Shown: in pieces, positions 15,966-19,286 of the stretch
How positions within the stretch are numbered: the first letter of the stretch is position 1
Layout: every line of letters begins with the position of its first letter
Origin: an uncultured Elusimicrobium sp.
Lineage (GTDB): Bacteria; Elusimicrobiota; Elusimicrobia; Elusimicrobiales; Elusimicrobiaceae
Assembly: GCA_946061795.1 (NCBI GenBank)
Contig: CAMGSK010000004.1
Coordinates: 1 to 19,286 of the forward strand
Length of the DNA stretch: 19,286 nt
Direction of reading: 5' to 3'
Notes under the pieces: model-generated
Told to the model about the DNA's origin: nothing
What the model saw: the letters and a program-made list of their open reading frames with translations, nothing else
The model's database searches: none
Made by a program: the position numbers and the translations under genes

Positions 15966-16937
15966 TTAAAACTGTACGGACACCGCAATTTGCTGGGACG
16001 TGCCCAACGCACCAAACGGCGTGACGGCGTAATCAATGCTCGCTCCGTAGCCGAAAAGTTCGGAGCTGTAAATACCAAAGCCGAAAGACACCTTGGAGGT
16101 GCTGTCTAAGCCCAGGCTTTTGAGGTTTTCGCTGTCGCTGTAGCCGGTGCTTTCGCGGTCATAATATCCCACGCGCAAGTCAAACCGGGCCACCTGCAAC
16201 AAATCTTCGGGAATGTGAATTTCCAATCCCACGCCGTAGCGGCCCTCGTCGTCCACGTATTTCATGTATTCGCCGGAGAGCGTCCAGTATTTCGTGCCCA
16301 AATCGGCCCCGACGCGCCAACCGCGCGGCATTTCGTCTCTGTCGCCGATGTTGACAATCGCGCCGCCTACGCCCAGCCAGCTCCAAGGGCGGAGCTTGGC
16401 GCCTACGTCAAAACCGACGTTGGTGTAGCGGTACGTGTCCAGCTTTTCATTAATATACTTGGCGGTCGCGCCGATTTGCAGTCCCTGGTTGAAAAATCCG
16501 CGGGCCAAAGACAGACTGCCCACAAAGTTCTGCACCGGCTTGTCCATTACCGTGGGCTGCTGATAGCCGTATTCGTCGCGGTAATCAAAGCCGCCCATAT
16601 CCATATAGTTGAGCGTGACGCCGATAATCGTTTTGCCCATAGGCTGCAAATACGCCAACGCGCGGGATTTGTAGCCCTGCAGGTAATCCTGATAGGAAAA
16701 CTGAAGCTCGCGGGTCGTGGCCGAAGCCGCGCCGGCCGGGTTCCAAAACAAAGCTTCCGGCCCGTCGGCTATAGACGCGTACGCATTGCCCAAAGCCTGC
16801 GCGCGCGGGGAACCGGCGTCAATTTTCAAGAATGCGCTGGCGCTGGTACCTGCGTCGGCATACGAGTCGGCCCGGGCGGCCGGAGCCGCCAAAGCCAAGG
16901 TGAAACAAGCGAGTAAAGCTATATTTTTCATCTTCAT
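15966..16937 (-). CDS. PorV/PorQ-family (UPF0164-like) outer-membrane beta-barrel protein
   Basis: A signal peptide (residues 1-23, cleavage near ARA-DS) leads to the family's N-terminal signature: FLKIDAGSPRAQALGNAYAS, then IADGPEALFWNPAGAA (about 56-71). Alternating beta strands follow (for example GKTIIGVTLNYMDMGG) and the chain ends in QF, an aromatic C-terminus typical of outer-membrane barrels. The 323-residue length fits. PorV in Bacteroidota shuttles type IX secretion substrates to the surface, but many diderm phyla have PorV-like proteins without a known type IX system. It starts 3 bases after the stop of the FlgD-Ig-like surface protein, so the two are co-translated or nearly so. 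A transport or retention role for that neighbour is attractive but inferred. Confidence 0.85.
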   Translation of the reverse strand: MKMKNIALLACFTLALAAPAARADSYADAGTSASAFLKIDAGSPRAQALGNAYASIADGPEALFWNPAGAASATTRELQFSYQDYLQGYKSRALAYLQPMGKTIIGVTLNYMDMGGFDYRDEYGYQQPTVMDKPVQNFVGSLSLARGFFNQGLQIGATAKYINEKLDTYRYTNVGFDVGAKLRPWSWLGVGGAIVNIGDRDEMPRGWRVGADLGTKYWTLSGEYMKYVDDEGRYGVGLEIHIPEDLLQVARFDLRVGYYDRESTGYSDSENLKSLGLDSTSKVSFGFGIYSSELFGYGASIDYAVTPFGALGTSQQIAVSVQF

Positions 16938-16940
16938 AAA

Positions 16941-19280
16941 TTACCTGGGGATTAATATTTTGACGACTTTCTGGCAGTGTTGTCTGCCGTTCTGGGCCCG
17001 GAAATCCACCAGCCCGAAGTACACGCCGCGGGCCACTTTTTTGCCGTGGTCGTTGGTCTTGTCCCAGAAGCAGCGCAGCGCGGCGTTGCGCAGCGTGGGC
17101 ATGTTGCCGTCATACGGCGTATTGCTGACCGTGTTGTCGGGCTTTACATCCAAAGAACCGCTCAGCGTAGTCGTCATATTATTGGCGTCCACGCACTGGT
17201 ATCCGCCCTCGCGCACGAGGTCTCCGGCCAAGTTGTAGAGCTTGATGGACAGCTTGCCGGGGACGGGCAGCTTGGTGATTTCCAGCGTGCCGGTCGGCGT
17301 TTTGAACGGATTGGGATAGAAGAACACAGTCTTTTCCCAATCTTCACATACAAATTCTCCGTCGCCGATCGCTACCGTGGCGTGATGCAGGTTGGAATAC
17401 TGATACGTATCCGCCACTTTATTTATTTTCCACAAATTCGGGTTCGCCGTTTGACCGTCCGTCTGCGCATACTCGCCGATGATGTCGCCGGTGATGGTGT
17501 CAATATCGGCCGAGTTGAGCGCGGTGACGAAGCGGAACGGATACGTCCCGTCCGGCACATCCTGTCCAGCGTAATCCGTGCCGTCCCACACTTCTTCAAT
17601 CAGCGTAGTGGCGGGGCGGATTCCCACGATGGATTTGACCAGCACGTCGCGAATGTCTGTCACTTCTTTTCCGGTGGCCGGGTCGCGCAGAGTGCCTCTC
17701 TGATAGTCAAATATCGTAGTACCCGGTTTGAAGATTTGAATGGCCACTTTCATCGGCACGGATATCTGGTAAGAAATCTTCATATCCGTTCCGCGCTTGC
17801 TCATGGCATAGGCTTCCGTTTCGGGCAAGTCATACACTTTCAGCAGGTCCACGCTGAGCGTGAGCTGCTTGACGGTGGATTCATACAGTCCCTCATCGGG
17901 ATAGTTCTTTGCGGTCAAACGGATTTCATAATTGCCGTTCTTGACATAATAGCCGTTGTTGTCCGTGCCGTCCCAATACACTTTGCGCACGATATTGGGG
18001 TCAAACGTGGCGGTGTTGGGGATGGTCATGGTGCTAAGGAATTTGCACACGTCCCCGGCTTTGGCGTTATAAACGTTGGTACCGTTGGTCGGCTGTGTGA
18101 CACCCGGTTTGGTGCACAAGCCGTCCTGCAACGCCACAACGGACACTTCCACCGTGGCCGCGCGGGAAATGGAGAAGTTAATCTCATACGGCGGCACGAA
18201 TACGGGGCCGGAAGATGTATTGAACAACTGCGGCGCATTAGGATACACAGCCACAGAACCGTCCAAGAAATACACTGGGCCGCGCGTAATATTGACGCGA
18301 TAGACGGGTTTGTCCGTTGCGTACAATCCGGTTTGCGGCGTAATGCCACTTTCGGTGCGCACGGGAGCGGCGGTGGTAGTATCATAATAAATATCCACCG
18401 GCTCATTGGTCTGCGGCGCAATGTAGAACGGATAGGTTCCGTCCGGCACCATTTCATAAGGGCAGGCAGTCTTATCGGTCTGATTGACACAGGCGTTTAC
18501 CACAGACTGCGGATTTTTGCCTCCCAAAGCCACAGACACCGGGGTCGGATTGTAGAAATACTGCGCATCCCACTCTTCAATCACCGTCACACCATCTCCG
18601 GCTTTGAGCGCGGAACGGTTAAAGGTCTTAATGGGCTGCAAACGCACGTCCAGAGTCTGGGCCGCGCCTTCGGCATAATTGTACTGCGCCTGCGCGGGAG
18701 ACTTGGGATAATTGGTAAACGTCTTATCATTGACGTAAATACAAGACGGCTTTCTGGCCGGATCCACAAAACAAGTGGCGGCTGCCGACGGGCAAGTCAT
18801 TGTGCTCCCGTTGGGCAAGGTCATAACAAAAGCCGTCGTCAAATCCGTTGTTTTGTCGCACACGCGCGGCGGCCAAGCCGTTGTTTGGGCCGGTACGGTC
18901 ACCTGGGTAATGGACATAATTTCAAACGTTCCCGTTCTGTTGCTCCCTGTTCCCGTAATAGCGACGTATTGCAACTCCATGACATAGTAGCTATACGTTT
19001 TATTCGTGTTATCATAAGTCGGGTCCGTCACGCGCGTCTGCTTCGTCCCGTTTACAATTCCATTTAAAGATTCCGGTCCGATGTGATGCGTATATTGTTT
19101 GCCAGCAAACTCGCTGTCCTCCACAATCTCAGAGGACAATTCTCCCCGAGCGTATAATGCCGCCACTTCGGCGGGAATGGTAGTTTGAGACGTCGTCACG
19201 GCGGTCTGCTGCGGGTCTCCCGACTCATTCTGCGCAGGGATGACCACGTCTTTGTTATAAATGTTTACCTGCACGTTCAT
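16941..19280 (-). CDS. Large surface protein with FlgD-like Ig modules and C-terminal sorting-like domain (5' end probably beyond window)
   Basis: There are 779 codons from the first ATG in frame, but the frame stays open to the window edge and no signal peptide is present, so the true start is probably upstream. FlgD-Ig-like modules recur: VRKVYWDGTDNNGYYVKNGN (431-450), EEVWDGTDYAGQDVPDGTYP (562-581) and a related VPDGTYPF at 278-285. The C-terminal domain starts at about 655 with YPNPFKTPTGTLEITKLP, continues LSIKLYNLAGDLVREGG, then FWDKTNDHGKKVARGVYFG (738-756), and ends KVVKILIPR. This matches the general plan of type-A sorting or FlgD-Ig C-terminal domains. Twelve cysteines suggest disulfides and export. 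It lies just ahead of a PorV-like gene and the Tad operon. It may be an adhesin or stalk protein; function unknown. Confidence 0.8.
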   Translation of the reverse strand: MNVQVNIYNKDVVIPAQNESGDPQQTAVTTSQTTIPAEVAALYARGELSSEIVEDSEFAGKQYTHHIGPESLNGIVNGTKQTRVTDPTYDNTNKTYSYYVMELQYVAITGTGSNRTGTFEIMSITQVTVPAQTTAWPPRVCDKTTDLTTAFVMTLPNGSTMTCPSAAATCFVDPARKPSCIYVNDKTFTNYPKSPAQAQYNYAEGAAQTLDVRLQPIKTFNRSALKAGDGVTVIEEWDAQYFYNPTPVSVALGGKNPQSVVNACVNQTDKTACPYEMVPDGTYPFYIAPQTNEPVDIYYDTTTAAPVRTESGITPQTGLYATDKPVYRVNITRGPVYFLDGSVAVYPNAPQLFNTSSGPVFVPPYEINFSISRAATVEVSVVALQDGLCTKPGVTQPTNGTNVYNAKAGDVCKFLSTMTIPNTATFDPNIVRKVYWDGTDNNGYYVKNGNYEIRLTAKNYPDEGLYESTVKQLTLSVDLLKVYDLPETEAYAMSKRGTDMKISYQISVPMKVAIQIFKPGTTIFDYQRGTLRDPATGKEVTDIRDVLVKSIVGIRPATTLIEEVWDGTDYAGQDVPDGTYPFRFVTALNSADIDTITGDIIGEYAQTDGQTANPNLWKINKVADTYQYSNLHHATVAIGDGEFVCEDWEKTVFFYPNPFKTPTGTLEITKLPVPGKLSIKLYNLAGDLVREGGYQCVDANNMTTTLSGSLDVKPDNTVSNTPYDGNMPTLRNAALRCFWDKTNDHGKKVARGVYFGLVDFRAQNGRQHCQKVVKILIPR

Positions 19281-19286
19281 GGCTTT

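Noticed and set aside
16977..19067. A 696-codon open frame on the plus strand, opposite the surface protein gene
   Set aside because: It is an antisense shadow: the minus-strand frame has recognisable FlgD-Ig and C-terminal modules, while the plus-strand product is a His/Arg-rich sequence with no domain pattern.
16941..19280. Calling the surface protein a proven type IX secretion substrate
   Set aside because: FlgD-Ig domains and type-A sorting domains look alike and no type IX core gene is visible, so only a sorting-like C-terminal domain is claimed.
1..19286. CRISPR arrays, insertion sequences, tRNA or rRNA genes, integrase or phage genes
   Set aside because: I saw no repeat-spacer pattern, transposase, inverted-repeat element or structured RNA gene; the window is filled by contiguous minus-strand coding sequence.

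Overview
The window is one densely packed locus with every credible gene on the minus strand, so transcription runs from high to low coordinates. Apart from one 87-base gap, spacers are 0 to 54 bases and several genes overlap or nearly touch. The core is a complete-looking inner set of Tad/Flp (type IVc) pilus genes. The organism is a diderm: the locus encodes a secretin-like protein, a PorV/UPF0164-type outer-membrane barrel and a FlgD-Ig-like surface protein. GC is close to 50 percent by eye. This combination is reminiscent of Elusimicrobiota, perhaps a gut lineage, but that placement is an inference that needs a phylogeny.

Layout in transcription order: (1) 19280-15966, a large cysteine-containing surface protein with FlgD-like Ig modules and a type-A-like C-terminal sorting module (its 5' end is probably cut by the window edge), followed 3 bases later by a PorV/PorQ-family protein. 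(2) 15933-8635, the Tad block: a small Flp-like prepilin, a second Flp pilin with a strong ribosome-binding site, a TadE pseudopilin, CpaB/RcpC, a very short CpaC-like secretin, a fused TadZ/CpaE-TadA/CpaF ATPase, a TadB with a large extra extracytoplasmic N-terminal domain, and TadC. (3) 8622-4809, accessory envelope genes: a TPR protein, a membrane sensor with a HAMP and a PAS-like region but no enzymatic output, a 90-residue two-helix membrane protein, and a secreted thioredoxin-fold protein with a single-cysteine CPYG motif. This ends in a GC-rich terminator-like hairpin at 4752-4785. (4) 4721-1001, a two-component cassette: a membrane histidine kinase, a soluble receiver-kinase protein and a NarL/LuxR-type response regulator. 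(5) 998-1, a third Flp-like prepilin and a TadG-like anchored pseudopilin that runs off the left edge.

Together the genes suggest a regulated Tad pilus or secretion machine whose surface products include disulfide-bonded proteins. The pilins, TadE and TadG would form or prime the fibre. CpaB and the secretin-like protein would form the outer channel. The fused ATPase with TadB and TadC would drive assembly from the inner membrane. The TPR protein may act as a periplasmic assembly factor. The three signalling genes lie between the pilus block and the last pilin genes, so they may control pilus expression. No prepilin peptidase (TadV/CpaA), pilotin or type IX secretion core gene is visible here.

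The most unusual points are the TadZ-CpaF fusion, the TadB extension with its two cysteines, the secretin reduced to its core domain, and the coupling of a FlgD-Ig/PorV pair to a Tad operon.
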